NCBI GenBank assembly: GCA_964511645.1
Contig: CAZEGV010000003.1
Coordinates: forward strand, 1 to 64,000
Direction of reading: 5' to 3'
Source: CAZEGV01 sp964511645
GTDB lineage: Bacteria > Bacteroidota > Bacteroidia > Cytophagales > JAAEPT01
DNA: 64,000 nt
Each line of letters opens with the position of its first letter. The stretch's first letter is position 1. The notes below the pieces were generated by a model. That model was not told where the DNA came from, searched no databases, and saw only the letters and a list, made by a program, of their open reading frames with translations. Below, piece after piece: positions 18,842 to 27,116 of this stretch. The translations under genes and the position numbers were made by a program.

Positions 18842-20736
18842 AATAATTCTTTTATTGTTTTAATAATACCTGTCTTATCATAACCACATTCAGCATGTAG
18901 CTCTATATCTGTTCCATGCTCTATCCATTGGTCAGGAATACCTAGTCTTTTCACTTTATTGGTATAGCCGTTATCTGCCATAAATTCAAGAATTACACTT
19001 CCCATCCCACCGTTTAGACAACCATTCTCTACTGTAACGATGTTTTTATATTTCTTTAATACTTGGTGCAAGAGATTTTTGTCAAGTGGTTTGATGAATC
19101 TCATATCGCAATGACCAATATTGACACTTTCTTGTGCTAGAGATTGAACAGCTTGACTGGCATAATTACCAATATGACCAATACTCAAGATAACTATTTT
19201 ATCTCCGATAGCTAATTCTCTTCCCGTACCAATTTTTATCTCCTCTAACTCTTGTTTCCAGTCAATCATTACACCTTTTCCGCGGGGGTATCTAATACTA
19301 AAAGGACCTTGGTCTGGAAGCTGTGCTGTGTACATTAAGTTACGTAGCTCTACTTCGTTCATAGGTGCAGAAACAATCAGATTAGGGATACAACGCATAT
19401 AAGCGATGTCAAACGATCCGTGGTGTGTAGGTCCATCTGCACCTGCTATACCAGCTCTGTCAAGACAGAAAACGACATTTAGTTTTTGTAAACAAACGTC
19501 ATGAATGACTTGATCATAAGCCCGTTGCATAAAAGAGGAGTAAATATTGCAAAAGGGAACCATCCCTTGCGTGGCTAGCCCAGCGGAAAAAGTGACGGCA
19601 TGTTGTTCGGCAATTCCTACATCAAATGCTCTGTCTGGCATTTCTTTCATCATAATATTAAGAGATGATCCAGAAGGCATTGCTGGAGTAATTCCCATTA
19701 TTTTGTTATTCTTTTTGGCTAATTCTACTATTGTGTATCCAAATACGTCTTGGTATTTAGGAGGTTCTGGGTTGTCAGGTTTGACCTTGATGATTTCACC
19801 TGTTTCTACTACAAATTTCCCTGGGGCATGCCACTCTGTTGCTGAGCCAATTTCAGCAGGTTGGTAACCTTTCCCTTTTTTTGTTATACAATGTAATATT
19901 TTAGGACCAGGAATTTTTTGTAAATCAGATAGTACGTCTATTAGGTGATCTATATTGTGCCCATCTACAGGTCCAAAATATCTGATTTTAAAAGATTCAA
20001 AAAGGTTACTGTGCTTGAGTAGGTAGTTTTTAATGCTTTTTTCTACTTTGGCTACAATTTCTTGGGCATTAGGTCCAAATTTACTAATTTTCCCTAAAAT
20101 ACGCCAAGCTTCATTTCTAAATTTATTATAAGTGGTAGAGGTTGTGATATCTGTGAGATAATCACGTAAAGCCCCTACATTAGGATCAATAGACATACAG
20201 TTATCATTAAGTATGATAATCATATTGGCATTGGCAACTCCAGCATGATTCATGGCTTCAAATACCATACCTGCGGTCATGGCACCATCTCCAATCACGG
20301 CTATATGTTGGCGGTTTTTATCATTTTTGTATGATGAAGCTACTGCCATCCCTAGTGCCGCAGATACAGATGTAGATGAATGTCCGACACCAAAAGCATC
20401 AAATTCACTTTCTGATCGTTTTGGAAACCCACTTATCCCGTTATAGACTCGGTTTGTGTGAAAGTTGTCTTTTCTTCCCGTTAGTATTTTGTGTCCGTAG
20501 GCTTGGTGTCCTACATCCCAAATGAGTTGATCTTCTGGAGTGTTAAAAACATAATGCAAAGCGATAGTAAGTTCTACAACGCCTAAGCTAGCACCAAAAT
20601 GCCCTCCGTGAGTGGCTACAGAGTCTACAATGAAAGCACGAAGCTCTTTGGCAAGTTGCCCGAGTTGTTTCTGATTTAATTTTCTTAAATCTTCTACCCC
20701 TTGTATTTTCTTGAGAAGTTTACCTTGCTTAATCAA
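18838..20736 (-). CDS. dxs: 1-deoxy-D-xylulose-5-phosphate synthase
   Basis: Thiamine-diphosphate enzyme condensing pyruvate and glyceraldehyde 3-phosphate; its product feeds the MEP isoprenoid pathway, thiamine thiazole and pyridoxal. The 632 residues contain GHFGASLGVVELTIALH, the TPP motif GDGAMTAGMVFEAMNHAG, and DRAGIAGADGPTHHG in the transketolase-like middle. The only start consistent with family alignment is TTG at 20736; the frame upstream has no ATG before a stop at 20749-20751, and the next ATG lies deep in the conserved region. Immediate overlap with thiG couples DXP supply to thiazole formation. Confidence 0.95.
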   Translation of the reverse strand: MIKQGKLLKKIQGVEDLRKLNQKQLGQLAKELRAFIVDSVATHGGHFGASLGVVELTIALHYVFNTPEDQLIWDVGHQAYGHKILTGRKDNFHTNRVYNGISGFPKRSESEFDAFGVGHSSTSVSAALGMAVASSYKNDKNRQHIAVIGDGAMTAGMVFEAMNHAGVANANMIIILNDNCMSIDPNVGALRDYLTDITTSTTYNKFRNEAWRILGKISKFGPNAQEIVAKVEKSIKNYLLKHSNLFESFKIRYFGPVDGHNIDHLIDVLSDLQKIPGPKILHCITKKGKGYQPAEIGSATEWHAPGKFVVETGEIIKVKPDNPEPPKYQDVFGYTIVELAKKNNKIMGITPAMPSGSSLNIMMKEMPDRAFDVGIAEQHAVTFSAGLATQGMVPFCNIYSSFMQRAYDQVIHDVCLQKLNVVFCLDRAGIAGADGPTHHGSFDIAYMRCIPNLIVSAPMNEVELRNLMYTAQLPDQGPFSIRYPRGKGVMIDWKQELEEIKIGTGRELAIGDKIVILSIGHIGNYASQAVQSLAQESVNIGHCDMRFIKPLDKNLLHQVLKKYKNIVTVENGCLNGGMGSVILEFMADNGYTNKVKRLGIPDQWIEHGTDIELHAECGYDKTGIIKTIKELL

Positions 20737-20846
20737 AAATTTGATGTTTTAACGTTCAATCGACTAATGTAAGCATCTCAATACTTTATTTATGAAAATA
20801 GCTTAGTTTTTATGAAAAATGTGAAGAAATAGTAAGAGTAGTTCTG

Positions 20847-21797
20847 TTACCCAAAAAATGAGTCTACAAATTCACGCTTATTAAAAACTTGTAAGTCTTC
20901 CATCCCTTCACCTACACCAATAAACTTAACAGGTATTTTGAATTGGTCAGAAATACCGATGACTACACCACCTTTGGCAGTACCATCTAGTTTTGTGATA
21001 GCTAATGAGCTTACATCTGTAGCTTTGGTAAACTCTGTAGCTTGTGCAAAAGCATTTTGTCCAGTACTTCCGTCCAATACAAGCATAATTTCATGTGGAG
21101 CTTCAGGTATGAATTTTTGTATTACACGTTTTATTTTTGTTAGTTCGTTCATCAAACCAACTTTATTGTGAAGTCTTCCTGCTGTATCTATGATGACAAT
21201 GTCAGCCTTTTCTTCTACGGCTTGTTTCACTGCGTCGTAAGCAACGGCACTAGGGTCGGTGTTCATCCCTTTGTCCACTACGGGTACGCCTACTCGTTCT
21301 CCCCAAAGCTTAAGTTGATCTACAGCTGCGGCCCTAAAGGTGTCCGCAGCTCCTAGTATTACTTTTTTTCCACTCGCTTTAAATTGGTGAGCGAGTTTTC
21401 CTATGGTAGTTGTTTTTCCTACACCATTTACACCTACAACTAGAAGTACATAAGGCATGTCGGTTTGGGGTAAGCTAAAATCGTTAAAGTCAGGTGTGTT
21501 GTTTTCTGTAAGTAGGGCCGTGATTTCGTCCTTGAGTAAATTATTTAACTCTTCCATATTACTGTATTTTTCATCAGCAACACGAGTTTCTATTTTCTTA
21601 ATAATTTTTAATGTAGTACTTACACCTACATCCGAAGTGATAAGTATCTCTTCAAGATTGTCGAGTACCTCATCATCTACTTTTGATTTACCAACAATGG
21701 CTTTTGTGAATTTAGAGAGAAAGCTAGTTTTAGATTTTTCTAAGCCCTTATCTAGTGTTTCTTTTTTCTTTTTAGAAAATAGACCAAAAACTGCCAT
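20847..21797 (-). CDS. ftsY: Signal recognition particle receptor FtsY
   Basis: GTPase that docks SRP-ribosome complexes at the membrane. The 316 residues give the NG domains only, with Walker A GVNGVGKTT (122-130), DTAGR and TKLDGTAKGG. The acidic A domain of E. coli FtsY is absent, leaving a short basic N-terminus (residues 8-40), as in many Bacteroidota. It follows DUF4295, rpmG and rpmB on the same strand, a conserved arrangement in this phylum, although a hairpin (21820-21852) separates it from DUF4295. Confidence 0.96.
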   Translation of the reverse strand: MAVFGLFSKKKKETLDKGLEKSKTSFLSKFTKAIVGKSKVDDEVLDNLEEILITSDVGVSTTLKIIKKIETRVADEKYSNMEELNNLLKDEITALLTENNTPDFNDFSLPQTDMPYVLLVVGVNGVGKTTTIGKLAHQFKASGKKVILGAADTFRAAAVDQLKLWGERVGVPVVDKGMNTDPSAVAYDAVKQAVEEKADIVIIDTAGRLHNKVGLMNELTKIKRVIQKFIPEAPHEIMLVLDGSTGQNAFAQATEFTKATDVSSLAITKLDGTAKGGVVIGISDQFKIPVKFIGVGEGMEDLQVFNKREFVDSFFG

Positions 21798-21819
21798 AAT
21801 TGTGTTGTTTTTTTATACG

Positions 21820-21852
21820 AAAAAAGTCCCGTTAAATTAAAGGGACTCTTTT
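21820..21852 (-). terminator. Hairpin between DUF4295 and ftsY genes
   Basis: AAAAAGTCCC and GGGACT-CTTTT pair across an 11-base loop, with T/A runs on both sides. It may attenuate readthrough from the ribosomal protein genes into ftsY or terminate them. Confidence 0.55.
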
Positions 21853-21877
21853 GTTGTAATGTGTTAAAGACTGAAAA

Positions 21878-22033
21878 TTATTTTTTCGCCAATACTTCTT
21901 TTACCAAATCGTTGTGAACCATTTGTTCTTTGAAAGTATATGCACCAGTTTTTTCTGAACGTGTACTTTTAATTACTTTGGTGTACGTTTTACCACTCCC
22001 TTTCTGTAAACTTGCTACTGTTTTCTTAGCCAT
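21878..22033 (-). CDS. DUF4295 family small basic protein
   Basis: A 51-residue lysine-rich protein starting MAKKTVASLQKGSGKTYTK and ending VKEVLAKK. It belongs to the DUF4295 family, which is found in Bacteroidota next to rpmG/rpmB and ftsY, as here (7 bp after rpmG). Size, charge and context suggest a ribosome-associated role, but this is inference. The start ATG is at 22033 and the stop at 21878-21880. It is too short for many gene callers. Confidence 0.85.
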   Translation of the reverse strand: MAKKTVASLQKGSGKTYTKVIKSTRSEKTGAYTFKEQMVHNDLVKEVLAKK

Positions 22034-22040
22034 AGCTCAA

Positions 22041-22223
22041 TTATTTAATTTCTTTGTGAATTGTATATTTCTTCAAAACTGAGTTATATTTTTTTAACTC
22101 TAATCTCTCAGTAGTATTTTTTCTGTTCTTAGTCGTGATGTACCTAGACGTCCCCGCTACACCAGAGTTTTTGTGCTCTGTGCATTCTAAGATAACTTGT
22201 ACTCTATTTCCTTTCTTAGCCAT
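22041..22223 (-). CDS. rpmG: 50S ribosomal protein L33
   Basis: A 60-residue basic protein with the L33 pattern (MAKKGNRVQVILECTEH, NRKNTTERLELKKY). Only one cysteine (Cys14) is present, so it is the zinc-free form. It lies between rpmB and the DUF4295 gene in the same orientation with gaps of 15 and 7 bp. Confidence 0.95.
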   Translation of the reverse strand: MAKKGNRVQVILECTEHKNSGVAGTSRYITTKNRKNTTERLELKKYNSVLKKYTIHKEIK

Positions 22224-22238
22224 TATTCCGCTTCTTTA

Positions 22239-22478
22239 TTAATATAGTAGATTACCTTGCTTCTTCGCTTTCTTCAATACAGCAGATATGCCATGTTTAT
22301 CTATTGTACGAAGTGCTGTTGATGAAACTTTAAGTGTTATCCACTTCCCTTCCTCAGGGATATAAAATTTCTTCTTATGAAGATTAGGTAAAAATCTTCT
22401 TTTAGATTTAATATTTGAGTGAGAGACGTTGTTTCCTACTCTCGGTCTCTTACCAGTGATTTGACAAATTCTTGACAT
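22239..22478 (-). CDS. rpmB: 50S ribosomal protein L28
   Basis: A 79-residue protein beginning MSRICQITGKRPRVGNNVSH, the standard L28 start; the open frame extends 28 codons further upstream but those residues do not resemble L28, so the ATG at 22478 is chosen. It contains FLPNLHKKKFYIPEEGKW and STALRTIDKHG. Only Cys5 of the zinc ligands is present, so it is the zinc-independent form, like L33 next to it. It heads the rpmB-rpmG-DUF4295 group. Confidence 0.95.
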   Translation of the reverse strand: MSRICQITGKRPRVGNNVSHSNIKSKRRFLPNLHKKKFYIPEEGKWITLKVSSTALRTIDKHGISAVLKKAKKQGNLLY

Positions 22479-22572
22479 AATTATCCGTTTTCGTTGTAAA
22501 CAGGGCAACAAAGGTGCGGATAAAACTTTAGACTTCAAAGCATCGCCTGAATAAATTCGCATCTTTTTATAA

Positions 22573-24399
22573 TTATTTTTTATTCTCTAGATATAGTGAC
22601 TGCAAAATACTTCTTCCTAAGGTGTTTTCTTGATAAATTTCTTTGTCTAAAAATAAATCGTAGAATGATTTTGTAGAATCGGTAACCAACCCTACCCCGT
22701 GGCTTGTGGCATAATAAGCATACTTTTGAGTCCCTGAATTTAAAATATCTTTCCCATACATAAAGTTATTGGCAGGGATTTTTAATTGAGCTAGTAAAGT
22801 GTTAGGAATGTCCATTTGAGAGCCGACGTTAGCAATGATAGTATCTTGCTTGTTGAGAGCACCACCTAGCCATAACATTGGGATTTGGTTTTTTTTTGGA
22901 TCATGACGAGGGATAGTGTTTAGGTAATCCACTCCATGGTCGGCCAAGATAATACATAATGTATTACTCCACCATTCTTGTCTTTTAGCCTCTGTTATAA
23001 AATTGCCTAGGGCTTTGTCGGTATAATAAAGAGAACTTCTAAAACTGTTGTCTTCTGTATCGCTTCCAAAGCCCATTTTGGCGGGAATATCGAAAGGAGC
23101 GTGGCTACTTAGAGAGAAAATAGAGTAGAAAAAAGGTGATTGCTCTTGATTGATATCTTGTAAAAACCTATTAAATGTGATGTGATCAGGCACACCCCAT
23201 TTTTGTAAAATCTCCTCTTTTTTATAATTAGATTTTGAAATTATTTTTTCAAAACCAGAAGAGGAGAGTAGCACGTTAAAATTAAAGAAATCAATACTTC
23301 CTCCATAATAATACGCCATTTTATATCCTTCTTTTTTTAACTTCAGAGGGAAGAATTTTTGTTTTTCTAATTGATTGGTTTGCATTAATACTGACCCCTC
23401 TGGAAAAGAAGGGTGACCTGTAAAAATCCCACCATTACCTTTGTCAGATCTGTCTCCGCAGGCATAAAAATTACTAAATAACACGCCCTCTTTGCACAAG
23501 GAATTAAAGTTAGGAGTAATATTCTTCTCTCCCCCTAAGACTTCAATAGCGTTAGCTGTGAAACTTTCCAAAATAATTAAAACAATATTGGGGCGATTTG
23601 TTTTTAATAATGACGTTGTGCTTCCTTGAGTCGATTTTAATAAACTTAAATCATTTGTTATTTTTTGTTTTGTAAAGAATTTTCTACCCTTGTTACTCTG
23701 TAAGTGCTCTAAACTAAACCCCAAATACCAAGGTACGTTGATGGAGATATGATTGGCGAATGCTTGGCTATGAAAATAAACAGAACCTAAACCAATTGGC
23801 ATCCCAAGTTGTATTTTTGGATATAAATCAAGCCCACCTCTAATGGGTAAAAAAAGAGATGATGCAAAAAATAAAGATAAGACAAGTGATTTTATAGATT
23901 GATGATGATGATAAGTTTTAATGAGTTTTTGATACATAAATATCATTCCTCGAGCATAAGTAAACATAATTAACAGAGCAAATATAATCTGATACCACCT
24001 CATAGAGCTTAGCACAAGCCCTGGATTGCGTAAAAACCTAAAGTGAGAAGCTTCTAGCTTAGTCCCCCAATGCACGTAAATACTAGCGTCTACAATGATG
24101 AGAATGGTTAAAATGATTGTAATTAAGAAAGTGTATTTTTGAATGAAAACATAAGCCAAAAAAAAACGTGAAAAACTATTGATAAGTAATATTAAAGCAG
24201 GGATTATCATCAGGTATCCCGTAAAAGAGATGTCTAATTTGAGTCCAACTAATAATGCTTTAAGAAAAGAAGTAATCGGTAGTTCTCCCCATTTTTCATA
24301 ATTAATGAAGATGAAAATAAGTTTTCCGATAAGGAAAAAAAATAACCAGTAAACCCAGTTTTTGATATAGAATATTAGGTGTTTTTTTGTATTATCCAT
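22573..24399 (-). CDS. LtaS-like membrane sulfatase/phosphoglycerol transferase family protein
   Basis: A 608-residue inner-membrane enzyme: about five helices in the first 185 residues, then an extracytoplasmic sulfatase-fold domain. Metal-site motifs seen: NIVLIILESF (Glu278), ACGDRSDKGNGGIFTGHP (313-330), and LADHGVDY near the C-terminus. In LtaS and relatives a threonine nucleophile sits where this protein has Ser318 in RSDKG. Gram-negative members transfer phosphoglycerol or phosphoethanolamine-type groups to envelope glycans or lipids, so the substrate is unknown. Its start overlaps pth by 8 bp. Confidence 0.82.
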   Translation of the reverse strand: MDNTKKHLIFYIKNWVYWLFFFLIGKLIFIFINYEKWGELPITSFLKALLVGLKLDISFTGYLMIIPALILLINSFSRFFLAYVFIQKYTFLITIILTILIIVDASIYVHWGTKLEASHFRFLRNPGLVLSSMRWYQIIFALLIMFTYARGMIFMYQKLIKTYHHHQSIKSLVLSLFFASSLFLPIRGGLDLYPKIQLGMPIGLGSVYFHSQAFANHISINVPWYLGFSLEHLQSNKGRKFFTKQKITNDLSLLKSTQGSTTSLLKTNRPNIVLIILESFTANAIEVLGGEKNITPNFNSLCKEGVLFSNFYACGDRSDKGNGGIFTGHPSFPEGSVLMQTNQLEKQKFFPLKLKKEGYKMAYYYGGSIDFFNFNVLLSSSGFEKIISKSNYKKEEILQKWGVPDHITFNRFLQDINQEQSPFFYSIFSLSSHAPFDIPAKMGFGSDTEDNSFRSSLYYTDKALGNFITEAKRQEWWSNTLCIILADHGVDYLNTIPRHDPKKNQIPMLWLGGALNKQDTIIANVGSQMDIPNTLLAQLKIPANNFMYGKDILNSGTQKYAYYATSHGVGLVTDSTKSFYDLFLDKEIYQENTLGRSILQSLYLENKK

Positions 24400-24955
24400 T
24401 ATATTGATTCATCATTCTATCAGCACCGATTGTAGTAAATGCCAGTACAGCATCTTTAGCTTTGTTTATTAAGCTTAAGTCAAGGTCTATTTGCTCGTTT
24501 TGTGTAAATTTTTCTAGAACATAATCTACTTGTTTACCTTTAGAATAATCATCTCCAACTCCAAATCTCATGCGAGTATATGAGGGGGTTCCGAGTAATT
24601 CTTCTATGTTTTTAAGTCCATTGTGCCCTCCTGCTGAGCCTTTTTTCTTTGTTCTTATTTTTCCGAAAGGAATAGCGATGTCATCGGTAATGACTAATAA
24701 GTTTTCTTGTTTTATTTTTGTTTGATTAAGCCAGTACCGTACAGTCTTACCGCTTAGGTTCATGTATGTGGTAGGCTTTACTAGTATGATTGTCCGTCCT
24801 TTGTATTTAAATTCTGTAATATAAGCATAACGGTCTTGTGTAAAACTTATTTCAAATTTTTCTGCCAAAGCATCCAAAATCATAAACCCGATATTATGTC
24901 TCGTTTCGTGATATTCAGCTCCGATGTTTCCTAATCCTATAATCAAATATTTCAT
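24392..24955 (-). CDS. pth: Peptidyl-tRNA hydrolase
   Basis: Releases tRNA from prematurely dropped peptidyl-tRNA. The 187 residues carry the catalytic histidine in YHETRHNIGF (His20), VKPTTYMNLSG (with the conserved Asn), DDIAIPFGKIRTKKKGSAGGHNGLK and the family length. It overlaps the LtaS-like gene downstream by 8 bp and starts its transcription unit. Confidence 0.96.
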   Translation of the reverse strand: MKYLIIGLGNIGAEYHETRHNIGFMILDALAEKFEISFTQDRYAYITEFKYKGRTIILVKPTTYMNLSGKTVRYWLNQTKIKQENLLVITDDIAIPFGKIRTKKKGSAGGHNGLKNIEELLGTPSYTRMRFGVGDDYSKGKQVDYVLEKFTQNEQIDLDLSLINKAKDAVLAFTTIGADRMMNQYNG

Positions 24956-25209
24956 AATCTCAAAGATACAAATTCATATTGCCGAAAAAAATGAAGTTCA
25001 TGTCTAATATGGATTAGGACTCCCCTTTTTGGTGGGATGTTAAGTATTTACTTTAATACTGTCATTACCGTCTTATGGTTAGCTGTTTGCATTTACCATC
25101 TATCATTTTGTTTTATTACATTCTTTCTAGATGAGACAAATGCTATCATCCCTAAGCCGAAATCTTGTAGATGTAAAACTGATTTATATACCATATTTCA
25201 AAGCCTAAT
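24956..25209. other. Gene-free spacer upstream of pth
   Basis: No convincing gene. A 64-codon plus-strand frame at 25037-25231 has no recognisable protein and runs into the dispersed repeat. An ATCCCTAAGCC block near 25149 matches the tail of repeat copy A, hinting at further repeat debris. Confidence 0.5.
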
Positions 25210-25320
25210 AAGTGTAAGACTTAGAGATTGAAGTGGCATCCTTTTCGATTTTTTTTATCGAAAAGATATAACGTAAAGCTCGACTCCATGAGCCTGCCTT
25301 TTGGCGAGTGGGGGAAGTCC
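25210..25320 (-). repeat. Structured intergenic repeat, copy B (decayed)
   Basis: Read on the minus strand it starts GGACTTCCCCCACTCGCC, 31 bases after the stop of the 25351 gene. It then has TCGAGCTTTACGTTATATC (TCGGG-block equivalent), a perfect 9-bp stem CTTTTCGAT/ATCGAAAAG (25241-25249 with 25257-25265), GGATGCCACTTCAATCTC, and a degraded end. The first hairpin is partly lost. Confidence 0.7.
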
Positions 25321-25350
25321 CTAAAATAATTTTTCATTTTAATCAGGTAT

Positions 25351-25584
25351 TTAATGACTATGTTCTACTTCTTTTAAATTCATTTTACATACAGGGCATT
25401 TGCCTGGTTTGTCGTAGGTTTTTTCAGCCTCACATTTCATTGGGCATTGGTAAGAAGTACTTACTTCTGAATGGCTGTGGTTGTGTTCTGACGATGTGGT
25501 TTCACCGCCACAACTTGTTAATAATGCTACTCCTGTTATTGCAAGACTTGTTGCAATTGCGATTGATAAGATTGTCTTTTTCAT
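25351..25584 (-). CDS. Small lipoprotein with one heavy-metal-binding (HMBD) module
   Basis: A 77-residue exported protein. A lipoprotein signal ends at LLTSCGG (Cys25), followed by a His-rich spacer (EHNHSHSE) and one HMBD module, YQCPM...KPGKCPVCKMNL, ending in VEHSH. Cysteine and methionine placement fits Cu(I)/Ag(I) binding in the periplasm. It is last in the minus-strand copper island and may act as a metallochaperone or buffer; this is inference from motif and context. Confidence 0.85.
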   Translation of the reverse strand: MKKTILSIAIATSLAITGVALLTSCGGETTSSEHNHSHSEVSTSYQCPMKCEAEKTYDKPGKCPVCKMNLKEVEHSH

Positions 25585-25594
25585 TTTTTTTAAA

Positions 25595-26050
25595 TTAATA
25601 AGTTTTAATTATTTGTTTTAGCCATTCTGTTAAATCCTTTTTTTCTAATGCAGAAAGTTTGGCGTTTTTATGCATTATTGTGTACGAAGATAAAGGCATC
25701 TTGTTTTTTTCTATTTCGGAAAGTATTGACCGTAGTTTGTTTTTCTGTTTTCTTTTAGAATAAGTTCCAAATTCACTAAAATTCAAATCCTTTTTAGCAT
25801 CAGAGACATGTTTGTCCATCAGTAACCTGATAGGTTGTATTTTACTATACCAAGGGTAAATCGTGTTATTACTATGGCAATCATAACAAGAGGTTTGTAG
25901 TTTCGAAACTATTTTGGCAGGTGTTTTATGAACATTAGTGATATCAGTTACAACTACCTCGTCACTTTGATTGAGTTTGGAAGGAATAAATTGTATGCCT
26001 ACCAATAAAGCGATGATACCTACACCTATTTTTGTTATTAATTGGGTCAT
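25595..26050 (-). CDS. Haem-binding domain (cytochrome-c-like) protein
   Basis: A 151-residue protein with an N-terminal membrane anchor or signal (ITKIGVGIIALLVGIQFI) and a single c-type haem motif in SCYDCHSNNTIYPWYSKIQPI-type context, matching the Haem_bd family (PF14376). The ATG at 26050 is chosen because it lies 4 bp after the DUF3347 gene and begins directly with the hydrophobic segment; the frame extends upstream only within that neighbour. Position in the copper island suggests periplasmic redox function linked to copper, but none is proven. Confidence 0.8.
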   Translation of the reverse strand: MTQLITKIGVGIIALLVGIQFIPSKLNQSDEVVVTDITNVHKTPAKIVSKLQTSCYDCHSNNTIYPWYSKIQPIRLLMDKHVSDAKKDLNFSEFGTYSKRKQKNKLRSILSEIEKNKMPLSSYTIMHKNAKLSALEKKDLTEWLKQIIKTY

Positions 26051-26054
26051 AGTT

Positions 26055-26684
26055 TTAATTGATTTTATCTTTGATAGTCCCACAAGTAAGCATTGATGAC
26101 CCCATATAGGGGTTTTTGATTTTTTCCACTTCACTTAGCCAGAAAGCTCCTTTATTGTTGTTTGCCATAGGGCAAAAATCAAGATATAAAGTTTTATTTG
26201 TACCCAAAAGAGTTATCAAATCGTTAATATCTGTACTCAACGTTTCGAAATGTTCTCTTTGGTGATCAATAACACCTGAGTTTTTGATGATATGTTCTGC
26301 ATTTTCAATAATACTTTCTTCTATTTCAGCATATTTTTTTACCTTATCTTTAACTAAAGATACTTTATCAAAACCATTTAAAGCAATCAATAAGTGTTGA
26401 CTTGTTTTAGATGCCTCTTTACTATTATCACTTACTAAAGCATTTTTCAAACCCAAATAGTCTTCAATAATTACAGTTAAATTTGTCACCTTTTCGCCTG
26501 TAAACTTTGTGTTTATGTCCATTTTCTTTTCAGGCATTGTGCCGTGATCATGGGTATGTCCATCAGTATGGTTGTGTTCGTTTTTAGATTCTCCAGAACT
26601 ACAGTTTGTGAAAGCCACTGTTCCCAGAGCAAATAATAGGACTGTTCCGATTGTTGAAATATGTTTTTTCATGTTGTTTTTCAA
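26055..26684 (-). CDS. DUF3347 lipoprotein of the copper island
   Basis: A 209-residue exported protein. A signal ends at a lipobox-like AFTNCSS, followed by a His-rich linker (NEHNHTDGHTHDHG). The body is a DUF3347 helical domain ending in the motif LYLDFCPMANNNKGAFWLS followed by IKNPY-G-SML-CG. The same module forms the C-terminus of CusB in this island, so the free protein may be a soluble partner or duplicate of it. Cys, Met and His residues suggest Cu(I) binding. Translation may start at Met5 (MKKHIST) rather than Met1. Confidence 0.85.
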   Translation of the reverse strand: MKNNMKKHISTIGTVLLFALGTVAFTNCSSGESKNEHNHTDGHTHDHGTMPEKKMDINTKFTGEKVTNLTVIIEDYLGLKNALVSDNSKEASKTSQHLLIALNGFDKVSLVKDKVKKYAEIEESIIENAEHIIKNSGVIDHQREHFETLSTDINDLITLLGTNKTLYLDFCPMANNNKGAFWLSEVEKIKNPYMGSSMLTCGTIKDKIN

Positions 26685-26710
26685 TTTATAGAGGCTATTA
26701 AAAATGATAT

Positions 26711-27061
26711 TTAGTGGTGTTTATGTCCACTATGATCTTCTTGTTTGTGAGCGGGTTTTATTTTAGTTAGGTTCATTCCACATTTAGAACATGTACCTGC
26801 CTTTTCACTTGTTATTTCGGTGTGCATTGGGCAAGCGTATTTTTTAATCCCCCCCTCTGATTTGATTAATTTCATCCCGCATTTAGTGCAATCGCCCTGT
26901 TTGTTACTTGTTATTTCTGCGTGCATAGGACACACGTAAGTTGTCTTTTTTGATATTTCAGCATGATTATGCTTGTTGCTATGTTTGTGTGTTTGGGCAT
27001 GAATAGAGCCAAAGCTGAATAAACTAACTGCTGTAATGATGATGGTTTTTAACGTTTTCAT
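26711..27061 (-). CDS. Periplasmic protein with two HMBD modules
   Basis: A 116-residue protein with a signal peptide (MKTLKTIIITAVSLFSFGSIHA), a His-rich spacer (HKHSNKHNHAE), and two tandem HMBD modules: YVCPMHAEITSNKQGDCTKCGM and a near-identical second starting YACPMHTEITSEK. It ends HSGHKHH. The CPMH...C..CGM pattern indicates soft-metal (Cu/Ag) binding. It lies between the DUF3347 gene and cusB. Confidence 0.87.
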   Translation of the reverse strand: MKTLKTIIITAVSLFSFGSIHAQTHKHSNKHNHAEISKKTTYVCPMHAEITSNKQGDCTKCGMKLIKSEGGIKKYACPMHTEITSEKAGTCSKCGMNLTKIKPAHKQEDHSGHKHH

Positions 27062-27116
27062 ATTTGTTTTATTTAAAGTTTAAATGAATGATGTGTTTAT
27101 TATTAATAAGAATTAA

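Noticed and set aside
20737..20846. Possible TPP riboswitch before dxs-thiG
   Set aside because: The 110-bp gap lacks the CTGAGA and related conserved TPP-riboswitch blocks on the minus strand.
25037..25231. Plus-strand 64-codon frame in the pth upstream gap
   Set aside because: No domain, no signal peptide and it ends inside a repeat copy.
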